From assembly GCF_900101595.1 (NCBI RefSeq), contig NZ_FMYY01000015.1, positions 62,001 to 126,000 of the forward strand: a stretch of 64,000 bases of DNA, in the 5' to 3' direction. Shown in pieces: positions 17,240 to 28,597 of the stretch. The notes below the pieces were generated by a model. The model was not told the origin of the DNA and searched no databases. It saw nothing but the letters and a program-made list of their open reading frames with translations. Each line of letters opens with the position of its first letter. Position 1 is the stretch's first letter. A program made the translations under genes and the position numbers. The stretch comes from Paenibacillus sp. cl123. Lineage in GTDB: Bacteria > Bacillota > Bacilli > Paenibacillales > NBRC-103111.

Positions 17240-17363
17240 TAAAGCCTGCTTAGACATGGATAAGCCGGTTAAACCCTTCTTTTCCGGCTGAAGGAGCCTG
17301 CGGGTATATTCGGTAAGGGGCGGGGAGACAATGGATAGGGCGCCTAAAAAATTGTAAAACCAC

Positions 17364-17392
17364 TTGCAAAATGAATGCGAAGTGGTTATCAT
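17364..17392 (+). promoter_or_regulatory. groESL promoter
   Basis: TTGCAA (17364-17369) and TATCAT (17387-17392) are spaced by 17 bp and sit just upstream of the CIRCE operator, as expected for a sigma-A heat-shock promoter repressed by HrcA. Confidence 0.75.
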
Positions 17393-17403
17393 AAATAGTG
17401 TTG

Positions 17404-17430
17404 TTAGCACTTGAGACAACCGAGTGCTAA
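17404..17430 (+). promoter_or_regulatory. CIRCE operator (HrcA binding site)
   Basis: TTAGCACTT-N9-GAGTGCTAA (17404-17412 and 17422-17430) differs from the CIRCE consensus at one base of the left arm. It overlaps the expected transcription start and 5' leader of groES, so HrcA should repress groESL here and release it on heat shock. Confidence 0.95.
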
Positions 17431-17468
17431 TCGAAACTCGTACCACATTTTAAAGGAGGCATTTTCTC

Positions 17469-17750
17469 ATGATCAAACCATTGGGTGATCGCGTAGTTAT
17501 CGAAGCCATCGCTAAGGAGGAAACGACCGCATCCGGAATCGTACTGCCTGACACGGCGAAGGAAAAGCCGCAAGAAGGTAAAGTTGTAGCAGTCGGCAGC
17601 GGTGCACTCAAGGATGGCGAACGCGTAGCGCTCGAGCTCAAGGAAGGCGACCGTGTCATTTTCTCCAAATATGCCGGTACCGAAGTGAAATTCGAAGGCC
17701 GCGACTTGTTGATCATGCGCGAAAGCGACGTATTGGCCGTATTGGCTTAA
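17469..17750 (+). CDS. groES: Co-chaperonin GroES
   Basis: A 93-residue 10-kDa chaperonin that caps the GroEL ring. It begins [12 protein letters not shown] and contains the mobile-loop region [20 protein letters not shown] and the terminal beta strands [22 protein letters not shown] lies 8-10 bases before the ATG. It is the first gene of the HrcA-controlled operon. Confidence 0.97.
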   Translation: MIKPLGDRVVIEAIAKEETTASGIVLPDTAKEKPQEGKVVAVGSGALKDGERVALELKEGDRVIFSKYAGTEVKFEGRDLLIMRESDVLAVLA

Positions 17751-17796
17751 GGCTGCAAAACTGCGCCTCATACTTAAGCTTGGCAACCTTACTTAG

Positions 17797-19539
<1,743 letters not shown>

Positions 19540-19565
19540 TCCATCCGGCCACGGCAAGGCTAGAG

Positions 19566-19594
19566 AGCGGCATCCCCTGCGGATGCCGCTTTTT
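19566..19594 (+). terminator. Rho-independent terminator of groESL
   Basis: AGCGGCATCC-CCTGC-GGATGCCGCT (19566-19590) is a perfect 10-bp stem followed by TTTT. Confidence 0.93.
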
Positions 19595-19718
19595 GGCGTT
19601 GGTGCGGCAGGGATTCGCGGTGAAACGAGATTATGTTATGATAATTTTCATAAGAAGCAAAGGAAAGATGCAGCATCGATCAAGCAAGATCAGCGAGCAT
19701 TAAGGAGTGGGACAAACC

Positions 19719-21380
19719 ATGCAGGAATGCGGCTTAAAGGATTGGACACGGCTTTTTTACAGCTACTTTACGCTTCCGGCGATGCAGACGGGCTGGCAGT
19801 TGTATCAGACGGGATGCGTCCTTGAATATGTTTTGGATCCGGATGAGGGATTTGTAGATGGTAATGTATCCAAACCCGAAGGAAGCCTGGGGTTTTACGA
19901 GCAGCCCAGCTTCGGATTCGAAAGCTTCACGGACAGCGAATGTACTTGCCATAAAAGGAGCGCTTGCGAGCATATTGCTGCTCTTGCCTTTATTTATCTT
20001 GAAGAGGAGCTAGGTCTTGATTCGCAGCAAATTTTCAGACCGGGAGGGAATGCATGGGGCGGCTCAGGGGGCATTTTTACGGGAGCGCAGTCAGCCGTTT
20101 TGAGACAGGGGGAGAGACCCGCATCGAAAGCAGTCTCTATGAAGAAGGCCAAGGCACAGACTCCCGGCCCCTCCTCAAGCGTGGAGGACTGGCATCGCTA
20201 TTTTCGGCACCGGTTTCCTCCCGAAAAATTGTCAGGCTCGCGGGCTATCGAAACGCTGTACAATACGGTGTACGGAGGACTGGCTCCCTCGGGCTCGGCT
20301 TGGCCTCCTGCGCTGAAAGAGCTTTATGAGCTGCATACGCTGCTGTTTGCCATGAGACTGCTTGACGAGCTGTCAGGGGCCGGTTACCGGTACGCTTACG
20401 GATATGATTACTATACGATGCAGGAAGCGTTGTCCCTCACGTTCGATCAGATTTATAACCGGCTGGTGCATGTCATCCGTTCGATGGAGCCTGCCGAGGC
20501 ATGGCGTTTATACCCCGAGCGTCTTCAGGAGACAATCGCTTATTTGGCCGTGCACGCTTTCCCGGCTTCGAGCAGTTTTGTTCCCTGGATGCCTGTGTAC
20601 ATCTCCTTATGGAGAGGCTTGCTTGAAACCGAAGCTGCCGCCGAGCGCGAGATTGCCCGTCTCAGCCGTGCGGTTCGGCAGGAAGGCGTGAGCTCGGGCC
20701 AGCACGATCAGCTGCTGACCGCTCGGATTATGTTCGATATCGACGCGGGGGAAGATGAGGCGGGGCTGAGTAGGCTGCAGCAGTTCAAGCTGCGCGGGCA
20801 CGGACGTATATATCCGTTTCTGTATGCCTTTCAGCATGCGGCCCAATGGGCCCGGTTGCAGCTATGGCTGGAGCGGATGGCGCCGATCTTTGTGAGCCAG
20901 TGGGGGCAGCCCGATAGGACGTACTATGAATTTTGGAAGACGCTGCTGGACAAGCATCCTGACATGGGCAAGCTCAGAGAGGCATGGGAGAAAACCATGC
21001 TTGAACTGCTGCCGAACAGCTTTCCATATTATCTCGATCAGCTCATGGCTCAGGAAAGGTTCCGGGAATGGGTGGACCTGCATATGGCATTCGGCTACAC
21101 GCCGCTGGAGCTCCGCGTCAGTGATTACAAGCCGATCGAGCAGAAGCAGAAGCATCTGCTGCTCCCCTGGTTCCATCACAGCGTCGAGAAGCTGATCGCG
21201 GAGAAGAACCGGGTTGCTTACAAGCAGGCCGTCAAGCTGATGAAAAAGCTGAGAACCATGTACGGCAAGCTGAAGCGGATAGACCGGTGGGAGCTGTATC
21301 TGGAGCATGTCAGCGTGAAGTATTCGAGGCTCCGCGCTTTGCAGGAAGAGCTCAAGGTGCTGCGGAAGGAGGGAGCCTAG
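19719..21380 (+). CDS. SWIM zinc-finger domain protein (YwqB type)
   Basis: Residues ~75-87 contain a SWIM motif, CTCHKRSACEH (CxC...CxH), a zinc-binding module found in proteins that work with SWI/SNF ATPases or in homologous recombination. The remaining ~450 residues are helical and of unknown fold, with a basic C-terminus (KQAVKLMKKLRTMYGKLKRID). AAGGAG lies 11 bases before the ATG at 19719. The gene abuts the SNF2 helicase gene with no gap; the same pairing exists in B. subtilis as ywqB-ywqA. A DNA repair role for the pair is inference. Confidence 0.85.
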   Translation: MQECGLKDWTRLFYSYFTLPAMQTGWQLYQTGCVLEYVLDPDEGFVDGNVSKPEGSLGFYEQPSFGFESFTDSECTCHKRSACEHIAALAFIYLEEELGLDSQQIFRPGGNAWGGSGGIFTGAQSAVLRQGERPASKAVSMKKAKAQTPGPSSSVEDWHRYFRHRFPPEKLSGSRAIETLYNTVYGGLAPSGSAWPPALKELYELHTLLFAMRLLDELSGAGYRYAYGYDYYTMQEALSLTFDQIYNRLVHVIRSMEPAEAWRLYPERLQETIAYLAVHAFPASSSFVPWMPVYISLWRGLLETEAAAEREIARLSRAVRQEGVSSGQHDQLLTARIMFDIDAGEDEAGLSRLQQFKLRGHGRIYPFLYAFQHAAQWARLQLWLERMAPIFVSQWGQPDRTYYEFWKTLLDKHPDMGKLREAWEKTMLELLPNSFPYYLDQLMAQERFREWVDLHMAFGYTPLELRVSDYKPIEQKQKHLLLPWFHHSVEKLIAEKNRVAYKQAVKLMKKLRTMYGKLKRIDRWELYLEHVSVKYSRLRALQEELKVLRKEGA

Positions 21381-24300
21381 ATGCTGAACACGAGAAGTTA
21401 TCTTATACAAGGCAAGCCTCTGGCGGAGGGCGGCTGGGCTTTATGGTCTGACGCCGATGACCGGGGCGGGCAGCTTGCGGCCGACAGCCTGCGCTCCAGG
21501 CTGTTTCCCTGGCATGAGCGCTCCATGTACGGCGTGCTGCTGGATCAGGGGATTCCCGAACGCAGCGAAGCGTTAAGGCTGTCTGCTTATGATGCGCTGG
21601 ACTATTTGGCCGAGCCTGGCGCGTCGCTGTACCTGCCTGTCGAATGGAGCGAGACGCTGCAAAGCGCACAAGCGGCGGCGAGATTGCTGCGGCAGGCTTT
21701 GGACAAGGGCTGGTATCGCCCTGATCCGGTCGCTTGGCAGCGCGGGGAGCTGGAGTGGAAGCTGCTGCTTCCTGAGGATCGGGAGGAGGCGCTGGTTTGG
21801 CTGGAGCGGCGGCTAGCTCCTGAAGGCGTTGATCTGCGCAGCTGGTTCTCCGCTGCTGTCGAGCAGCTGCTGGCGGAGGAGCCGGCCCTGGCGGAAGCCT
21901 GGAGCGGGCTGCTGGAGCAGGAGCCCTTGCTGGCGCGCTACCGCGAGGACGCGGAAGCGTTGAAGATTGAGCGGACGAAGACGGACCGCCGCAAGGGCCG
22001 GGCAGGCGGGGAGAACGCCGCGGATGGACAGGGTGGATTAGTTGGAGCTGGTGAAGCTGCTGGGCCTGCCGGAACAGCTGGAATTAAGGCTGCAACTGCT
22101 GCCGTGGGTAAGGGTGGCGATGCCGCTCTTGGCAACGCACTTATTCTTGCTGACCCAGCAGCGGCAGTCGCATCGGTAACAGGCGCTGCTGTCGGATTCG
22201 ACGAGGAAGCCTGGCTCGTTTCGATCGGCTGGAAGAAGGACGACATTCCGTTTCGTGTGGCGCTGCAGCTGGTCGAGCCGCAATTCGCTGAGCCAGAGAG
22301 CAGCGAGGATGAGACCGGGCAGCAATTGATGCTGGAAGAAGAAGCGTGGACGCTGAGCTTGGTGCTGCAGGACAAGCAGAACCCGGCGATCGTATTCGAG
22401 CAGGAGCTGGAGGACGAATCCGTGCAGGAGCTGTGTGAAGCCGTGTCCAGCCGCAAAGGGATTCCGGCAGAATGGACTGCTGCCTTGAAACGCAAGCTGG
22501 CTGCAGATCTGGAGCGTATTGCGCTCATGGTTCCAGAGCTGGTGGAAGGCGCATCCGCGTCTTCTGAAAGCACCTTCAAGGGCCGGCTGACAGACGATGA
22601 GGCTTGGCGGTTTTTGGAGCAAGACAGCCTTATGCTGCTGCAGGCCGGTTTCCAGGTATTTTTGCCTTCCTGGTGGGAGGAGCTGCGGAGAACACAGCCT
22701 CGCTTGAGAGCGCAGCTGCAATCCTCTTCAGCCGGTTCAGGCTCGGGATCCTTGTTTGGGATCGATCAGCTGATCCGGTTTAATTGGAAGATTGCGATAG
22801 GCGACACCGATTTGTCGGATATTGAATTTAGCCGTCTTGCTGCGGAGAACAAACGCCTCATGCGTATACGCGGCAAATGGATTCAGCTGGACCCCGTGTT
22901 CATTGAGGCCGTACGGAAAGCTATGAAGCGGGTAGGCAAGGGCGGCGGATTGTCTTTCCGCGAGATTATGGAGCTTCATCTGCTGGAGAGCGAGCTTGCC
23001 GGGCAGACTGCCCAATCGGAATTCCTGACTGAAACGACGGCTGAGGAAGCGGAGAAGCGGCTGCGCATTGAAGTGGAGTTAAACAGCCATATGGCAGGGC
23101 TGATCGGACAGCTTCAGCATACGGACCGTATCCCTCTTGTGAAGGCTCCAGCGGGGCTTCAGGCAAGTCTTAGGAAATACCAGTCGGAGGGTATGTCTTG
23201 GTTGCTGTTCTTGCGCAGATTCGGTCTGGGCGCTTGTCTGGCCGACGATATGGGACTTGGGAAAACGATCCAATTTATCGGGTACTTGCTTCATGCGAGA
23301 CAGGAGGGGCAACGGGTACGGGAAGGTCAAGCAGGTCAAGCAGGTCAAGCAGGTCAAGCAAGCCAAGCAGGTCAAGCAGGTCAAGCAAGCCAAGAAGACC
23401 AGTTAGGTCAGACAGATCAAGCGGATCAAGCAGGACAAGCGACTCAGGCAGGACAAGCAGGACAGGCAGATCAAGCGGCTCAGGCAGATCAGGCAAACCA
23501 AGCAGGAAAAGGCCGGAGACGGCCGGGAAGGCCCCGTAAGGCAGAAACGGTATTGGCGGAGGCTGGAGCTCCCGATAGTCAGACGACTGTTTCGGCGAAT
23601 CTGGCTCCTAGCAAGGACAGAGAGGCGGTCTTGAGAGCGGGGGTAGACAGCTCCGTCGCCTCAACTCCAAGCCAAGCAGCGCCGATAGCCGCGGCAGTAT
23701 CGCCGGCAAGCTTGACCCCGGCCAGCGCACAGGGCCGTCCCCCCGGCCTGCTTATCTGCCCGACCTCGGTGCTGGGCAACTGGCAGAAGGAGTTAGCGAG
23801 GTTTGCACCGACGCTGCGTGTGCATTTGCATTACGGTCCGCAGCGGGCGAAGGGAGATGCGTTTGCCCAGTCGGTTCAAGGTTATGATCTCGTTCTCACC
23901 TCCTATACATTGGCTCAAATGGACGAGGAAGAGCTTTCCGGCGTAACTTGGGACGTGATCGGGTTAGATGAAGCGCAAAATATCAAAAATGTCCATACCA
24001 AGCAATCGGCCGCGGTAAGGCAGCTGGATGCACACCACCGCATTGCGCTGACCGGGACGCCGATTGAGAACCGGCTCACCGAGCTTTGGTCGATCTTTGA
24101 TTTTATAAATCCCGGCTATCTGGGCACATTAGGAAGCTTCACTCATAAGTATGTGAATCCGATCGAGAAGGGGGGTGCGGATGAGCTGGTGGGTCAGGTG
24201 CAGAAGCTGATTAAGCCCTTCTTGCTGCGTCGGGTGAAAAAGGACCCGGCCATCCAGCTCGACCTTCCGGATAAGACAGAGACGAAGGTATACGTGCCTC

Positions 24301-25157
24301 TCAGTCTGGAACAGGCGGCGCTGTACGAAAACACCGTGCAGGATATGCTCGAGCGGATTGATACGATGGCCGGCATCGAGAAAAAAGGCCTTATTCTGGC
24401 CACACTGACCAAGCTGAAGCAAATTTGCGATCATCCGGCTCTGTTCCTTAAAGAGCCGTCCTCGGCGGCCTGGCAGGACCGTTCCAGCAAGCTGGAGAGG
24501 CTGCTTGAGCTGGTCGACGAGCTGAGGGAGGAGGGCGACAGCTGCCTGATTTTCACTCAATTTGTTGAGATGGGACATCTGCTCAAGGAGACTCTGGAGC
24601 GCGAGCGGGGAGAGCGAGTGTTGTTTCTTCATGGCGGAGTGCCGAAAAAACAACGTGACGAGATGATCGAGAGCTTTCAAGCGGAACTCGCTGCGCCCAA
24701 AGAGAACTCCTCGGAGCGGATACAATCTGCAAGCGAAGAGGCTGGGGTGAAGACCGTGTCCAAGCAGAAAAAGGCAGGGGCTGCAGCAGCCTCCGCAGCA
24801 GCGAAAGCGGACACGCCCTCCAGCGGGATGATTTTCATCCTCTCCCTGAAAGCGGGAGGCACGGGACTTAATCTCACCGCAGCGAATCATGTCTTTCACT
24901 TTGACCGCTGGTGGAATCCCGCTGTGGAGAACCAGGCGACGGACCGCGCCTTCCGCATCGGACAGAAACGCAATGTGCAGGTGCATAAATTCGTCACTCT
25001 CGGCACCCTGGAAGAGCGTATCGATGAAATGATCGAGCGCAAGCTCGGACTCAGCGAGCAGATCGTTGGCGCAGGCGAGAACTGGGTGACCGAAATGTCC
25101 ACAGACGAGCTGCGTGAAATGTTCGCGCTGCGCCGAGAGTGGATCGCGAAGACGTGA
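21381..25157 (+). CDS. SNF2-family helicase/ATPase with repeat and AT-hook insertion (YwqA type)
   Basis: An HepA/Rad54-like ATPase of 1258 residues. The N-terminal part contains a SNF2-associated domain (around 450-530). The helicase core has motif I DDMGLGKTIQ (~620), motif II LDEAQN (~862), motif III LTGTPIENRL and motif VI DRAFRIGQKR (~1186). Three low-complexity insertions interrupt it. The striking one (about residues 648-720) is a (GQA)n-type repeat ending in GRRRPGRPRK, an AT-hook, placed between motifs I and Ia. Another lies near 193-268 and a third near 1100-1145. The ATG directly follows the SWIM gene stop. Confidence 0.92.
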   Translation: MLNTRSYLIQGKPLAEGGWALWSDADDRGGQLAADSLRSRLFPWHERSMYGVLLDQGIPERSEALRLSAYDALDYLAEPGASLYLPVEWSETLQSAQAAARLLRQALDKGWYRPDPVAWQRGELEWKLLLPEDREEALVWLERRLAPEGVDLRSWFSAAVEQLLAEEPALAEAWSGLLEQEPLLARYREDAEALKIERTKTDRRKGRAGGENAADGQGGLVGAGEAAGPAGTAGIKAATAAVGKGGDAALGNALILADPAAAVASVTGAAVGFDEEAWLVSIGWKKDDIPFRVALQLVEPQFAEPESSEDETGQQLMLEEEAWTLSLVLQDKQNPAIVFEQELEDESVQELCEAVSSRKGIPAEWTAALKRKLAADLERIALMVPELVEGASASSESTFKGRLTDDEAWRFLEQDSLMLLQAGFQVFLPSWWEELRRTQPRLRAQLQSSSAGSGSGSLFGIDQLIRFNWKIAIGDTDLSDIEFSRLAAENKRLMRIRGKWIQLDPVFIEAVRKAMKRVGKGGGLSFREIMELHLLESELAGQTAQSEFLTETTAEEAEKRLRIEVELNSHMAGLIGQLQHTDRIPLVKAPAGLQASLRKYQSEGMSWLLFLRRFGLGACLADDMGLGKTIQFIGYLLHARQEGQRVREGQAGQAGQAGQASQAGQAGQASQEDQLGQTDQADQAGQATQAGQAGQADQAAQADQANQAGKGRRRPGRPRKAETVLAEAGAPDSQTTVSANLAPSKDREAVLRAGVDSSVASTPSQAAPIAAAVSPASLTPASAQGRPPGLLICPTSVLGNWQKELARFAPTLRVHLHYGPQRAKGDAFAQSVQGYDLVLTSYTLAQMDEEELSGVTWDVIGLDEAQNIKNVHTKQSAAVRQLDAHHRIALTGTPIENRLTELWSIFDFINPGYLGTLGSFTHKYVNPIEKGGADELVGQVQKLIKPFLLRRVKKDPAIQLDLPDKTETKVYVPLSLEQAALYENTVQDMLERIDTMAGIEKKGLILATLTKLKQICDHPALFLKEPSSAAWQDRSSKLERLLELVDELREEGDSCLIFTQFVEMGHLLKETLERERGERVLFLHGGVPKKQRDEMIESFQAELAAPKENSSERIQSASEEAGVKTVSKQKKAGAAAASAAAKADTPSSGMIFILSLKAGGTGLNLTAANHVFHFDRWWNPAVENQATDRAFRIGQKRNVQVHKFVTLGTLEERIDEMIERKLGLSEQIVGAGENWVTEMSTDELREMFALRREWIAKT
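23326..23510 (+). repeat. In-frame 9-bp tandem repeat inside the SNF2 gene
   Basis: About twenty degenerate copies of a 9-bp unit GCAGGTCAA (Gln-Ala-Gly phase) lie in frame, so length changes would not break the gene. The repeat encodes a hydrophilic Gln/Ala/Gly/Asp linker. Confidence 0.9.
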
Positions 25158-25345
25158 GAGCTGTAGAGGAGAAGCTCGTCACTTTTGTAAAAGACCAGGA
25201 TGTGTGTCGGGTTGTATCGTTTTTTTAGTGGATGAGGACTTCACACTTTATAGGCAGAAAAGCCGTTATTTACAAATGTTGTCCGCGAGGGACATCCGGC
25301 AAATGGGGTTATACGAAGCGCAACGTAGCTTTGGAGGTGGATAGA

Positions 25346-25945
25346 ATGTCCAAACGAAAGCGGGATAAAATGAAAGCCAAAGAGCGCCGCCATAACCGCA
25401 GCAACGACGTCGACGGGGCAAAACTGACAGTGATCCAAGGCGGCGCTGCCGTATCTGGCAACAAGTCGGCGAACAACAGTCAAGCGGGCGGCACTAAGTC
25501 AGCTCGCGTAACGGGATCAACCGCTGCAACCGATGCGGCTTCGCAGACTCGGGAATCCGCGGCTCCTGGATCGGACGCTCCCAAGCGCCGGGGGAGGCCT
25601 CCTAAGAATGTCGGTACCGAGGCCCCATCTCAGAACGAGGCGACCAAAGGCTTGCGTATGTCTAGAGGCTCCACGTTAGCGGCGACGTCTCAAAACAAGG
25701 CAAGCAAAGGTTCGCGTACGTCCAGCGACTTTGCCCCCGCGGCGGCTGACTCTTCGAAGTCCCAGTCTAATGGTGAATCCACTGCTGAAACCAAGAAAAA
25801 ACGCGGTTCCGCGAAGAAAAAGACGGCCGTCGATTGGTCGGGCGAGCTCGATTTCGAAGCGGCGCCTCATTTGCGCGATATGTCGCCGGGCTGGCAGCAG
25901 CTGTATACTTTGGTGGGCCGGGTGGCCCGTCGCGAGGAAGGTTAA
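25346..25945 (+). CDS. Small basic AT-hook-like protein of unknown function
   Basis: The ATG at 25346 follows GGAGGTGG. The 199-residue product starts MSKRKRDKMKAKERRHNR and is rich in Lys, Arg, Ser, Ala and Thr, with little predicted structure. It contains KRRGRPPKN (around residue 80), an AT-hook core, and KKKRGSAKKK nearer the end. The C-terminus (LDFEAAPHLRDMSPGWQQLYTLVGRV) is less repetitive and could be a short helical domain. It follows the SNF2 gene, which also carries an AT-hook, suggesting both target AT-rich DNA. No family was recognised. Confidence 0.7.
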   Translation: MSKRKRDKMKAKERRHNRSNDVDGAKLTVIQGGAAVSGNKSANNSQAGGTKSARVTGSTAATDAASQTRESAAPGSDAPKRRGRPPKNVGTEAPSQNEATKGLRMSRGSTLAATSQNKASKGSRTSSDFAPAAADSSKSQSNGESTAETKKKRGSAKKKTAVDWSGELDFEAAPHLRDMSPGWQQLYTLVGRVARREEG

Positions 25946-25969
25946 GCCGCAGTACGGCGAGACGCACGA

Positions 25970-26015
25970 AACAGCCCCTGCTTCTCCGATTGGAGGGCAG
26001 GGGCTGTTGGTTTTT
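25970..26015 (+). terminator. Rho-independent terminator
   Basis: AACAGCCCCTGC (25970-25981) pairs perfectly with GCAGGGGCTGTT (25997-26008), followed by GGTTTTT. It ends the SWIM/SNF2/AT-hook unit. Confidence 0.88.
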
Positions 26016-26113
26016 CCTGAGTATACACCTGTATCCAGCCAAGTTTCTGACCATACGAGGCATAGTAGAACGCACTATCGGTAAGCTGCATTCTCGTATT
26101 CAGGACGGGTTAT

Positions 26114-28597
26114 TTATGGTTTTACGTTCAACAACTGCTGAATCTCATTCTTTTCATTGGCATCGGATGCAATCAGCTTATCATAGAGCGATTGATCGTT
26201 TTTGCCCTGCTTTTGCAGAGCGGCCAAATACCAACGGGTTAACTGACGGGTGAAGGCATCACCCAGGTTATCATTCAATCCAAATCTCAGCATAGCCTCC
26301 GCCTGATCGTATTTACCTTGGAGGAAATGAATTTGTCCCAAGGACATGCTCATTTGCGGCGTAACCGCGAAGGCGTTGCCCTGAGCTTGTTCTTTAGGAA
26401 GATTGGCGAGCGTCTGCTGACGGGCATCAAATTTTGAGTACAGTTGGATCGCCTGCGTCCAGTATTTGTCCTGAGTCGCCTGGTCCTTCTTATCGAAGGC
26501 TTGCAGACCCAGGCGCGTATTCAGATCAATGGCCGTTTGATAAAGCTCCACTTTCCAGGGGAAATTGTTAATTTCCGCCGTTGTCAGATCCAAGGCTCCT
26601 TGCGTGTCCTCCTTCATCAAATAGCTTTGGATACGCTGAGAGATCAAGCCGAAATCATAGGGATTTTTAGCCCGTGCTTTATCGAGCAAGCTAACGGCTT
26701 CGTTATAAAAATTTTCATCCTTGGTCTGGTTGTACACTTGGAACAAAATGGCCGTTTTCTGCTGCACATACTCGGGCTGAGTTGGCCTCGTCTCCAACGC
26801 TTGGTTCAGGGGCGCGATAATTTGGTTATAGTCAGTCACCCCGTTGGTCAGTAGGCGCGTCGTTTCTTTAAAGCTGCGATTAGCGTTGACGAGTTGAACC
26901 GATGTGAAGAACATCACCAGCGCGATCAAGGCCATGGCCGAAGGGAATGCCCATTTATAGGTCGCTACCTTTTGAAACCAGTTTGTTTTAATTTCAATGG
27001 CGTCACCGGACACCATGGCTCCCAAGCATAAGAAGACCAGCAATCCCAGGTACACATAGCTCAGATTGAAGTCCAAGGAGCTGTGGACGAGCAGAGCGAT
27101 CGCTACGATGTAGAATATAAACCGTTGCTCGCGCTGTTCTTCGGTTTGTCGCAAATAATTGCGGATATAGATATAAAAGATAGCAATAAGAATACAAGCG
27201 AGAATGAGCGATCCAACGAGACCCGTTTCCCCGAGATACTGCAGATAGAAGCTATGAGCCTGTCTGCTCGTATAAGGGTTGTTCTGGTACTTCTCGTAGA
27301 GTGCTGACCAAGCGCCGCCGCCGGCCCCGATAACAGGGTGGTCGATAAATACTTTGATGGCATCCTTGTAGAAAGTACCTCGTTCCAAGACACTGTGCTG
27401 CTGGAAGTTGATATTTTCAATTCTTGTACGGATGTTTTCTGGTAAAGCTTTGGTTAAGCCGGTATCGGTCAGGAGCAGAACGGCACCGATGGATCCGACG
27501 ATAACAACGGCGACCGGAAACATGACCTGGGACAAACGCTTTTGTTGAAGCTTAGTAAGAGCTTTCTCAAGCCGAGGCTGAACGAATAGCTGTAGAGGCA
27601 CGGCTAAAATAATATTAATTGTAATGATGGTAAGTAAGCTTGTCCAACTGCCGAGCACAAGTGAAGCATCATATCCGTTTACTAATTGCAACCCTGCGTT
27701 TGTTATCTTATTCAATATGACGATGGTTAGAGCAAAAGAGATAATAAGATGGAGCAAGTAGGTTGCTTGTTTATAGATGTTCAAAAAGGGAATAACGAGT
27801 ATGACTATAACGGGTAGAACAACTAATGCTCCCCGCGATAGGGTCAGTAAAAGTGATATAATAATAGGAACCATGATTGCTGTATGAATGGCAATTGCGT
27901 ACCATTTTTTAGAAGTGACGATAGAATAAACAGCAACCAATAGTACAGCAATTAAAAATCCGGCATACGTATTGGCGTATTGAAATACTGAAGTGAGTCG
28001 AGAGCCATTTTCATCAGAATAAACCGCATGATTGTAATAGTTTAAAGCTCCAGGGTTGTAGATAAACCATTTAACTATACTGTACGCGATCTCTTTCAGC
28101 CCCAACCAGTTCATGAGGCCGAAGATGACAATGAAGTATGCTGAGGAAATGATAACATTTTTAAGAAGTATAAGACCTGATTTGTTATTGGATATATAGT
28201 ATGCTAATAAAAAGAAGGTAACGTATACAATCTGAATGCAAAGCATACTAAAAGCAAATGTGGAAGAGGCTGCAGAAATCATAGAGATCAAATATGATAA
28301 CGGCATAAGCCATATTGCTACTACGAGAAGATCGGATTGATGTTCTATCCTCCATTGGGAAAATAAATAAATTGAAAACAAAAATAGAAGTATACACGTC
28401 CATAACAATGAAGAAAAAATCGGGCCCTCAAAATCAGCTTGATTTCCGTTAAATAATCCTCTTTGAAAAGGTGCCCAAAAGAGAAATATGGATGTAAGAA
28501 TCATCAAAGTCCAAAAAATAAGAGAATTGGAACTGCTCGGAGAAGTGGTCTTATCTTTAGTTCCATAATATCCTTTACGGGGATTTTTATAACCCAT
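26114..28597 (-). CDS. O-antigen ligase-like glycan:protein transferase with TPR tail (WsfB/WaaL family)
   Basis: An 827-residue polytopic protein with about a dozen hydrophobic helices in the first ~560 residues. HPVIGAGGGAW near residue 419, followed by QAHSFYLQYLGETG, is the large-loop signature of the Wzy_C/O-antigen ligase family. The last ~230 residues are helical TPR-like repeats. Family members of this size in Geobacillus and Paenibacillus S-layer loci (WsfB) are the proposed oligosaccharide:protein transferases; that role is inferred here. AAGGAG lies 9 bases before the ATG. The 5' half is AT-rich like the glycan cluster, while the 3' TPR half has the GC content of the core genome. 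Confidence 0.8.
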   Translation of the reverse strand: MGYKNPRKGYYGTKDKTTSPSSSNSLIFWTLMILTSIFLFWAPFQRGLFNGNQADFEGPIFSSLLWTCILLFLFSIYLFSQWRIEHQSDLLVVAIWLMPLSYLISMISAASSTFAFSMLCIQIVYVTFFLLAYYISNNKSGLILLKNVIISSAYFIVIFGLMNWLGLKEIAYSIVKWFIYNPGALNYYNHAVYSDENGSRLTSVFQYANTYAGFLIAVLLVAVYSIVTSKKWYAIAIHTAIMVPIIISLLLTLSRGALVVLPVIVILVIPFLNIYKQATYLLHLIISFALTIVILNKITNAGLQLVNGYDASLVLGSWTSLLTIITINIILAVPLQLFVQPRLEKALTKLQQKRLSQVMFPVAVVIVGSIGAVLLLTDTGLTKALPENIRTRIENINFQQHSVLERGTFYKDAIKVFIDHPVIGAGGGAWSALYEKYQNNPYTSRQAHSFYLQYLGETGLVGSLILACILIAIFYIYIRNYLRQTEEQREQRFIFYIVAIALLVHSSLDFNLSYVYLGLLVFLCLGAMVSGDAIEIKTNWFQKVATYKWAFPSAMALIALVMFFTSVQLVNANRSFKETTRLLTNGVTDYNQIIAPLNQALETRPTQPEYVQQKTAILFQVYNQTKDENFYNEAVSLLDKARAKNPYDFGLISQRIQSYLMKEDTQGALDLTTAEINNFPWKVELYQTAIDLNTRLGLQAFDKKDQATQDKYWTQAIQLYSKFDARQQTLANLPKEQAQGNAFAVTPQMSMSLGQIHFLQGKYDQAEAMLRFGLNDNLGDAFTRQLTRWYLAALQKQGKNDQSLYDKLIASDANEKNEIQQLLNVKP

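Noticed and set aside
23326..23510. CRISPR-like array
   Set aside because: The repeats are 9 bp, contiguous, in frame with the helicase and without spacers.
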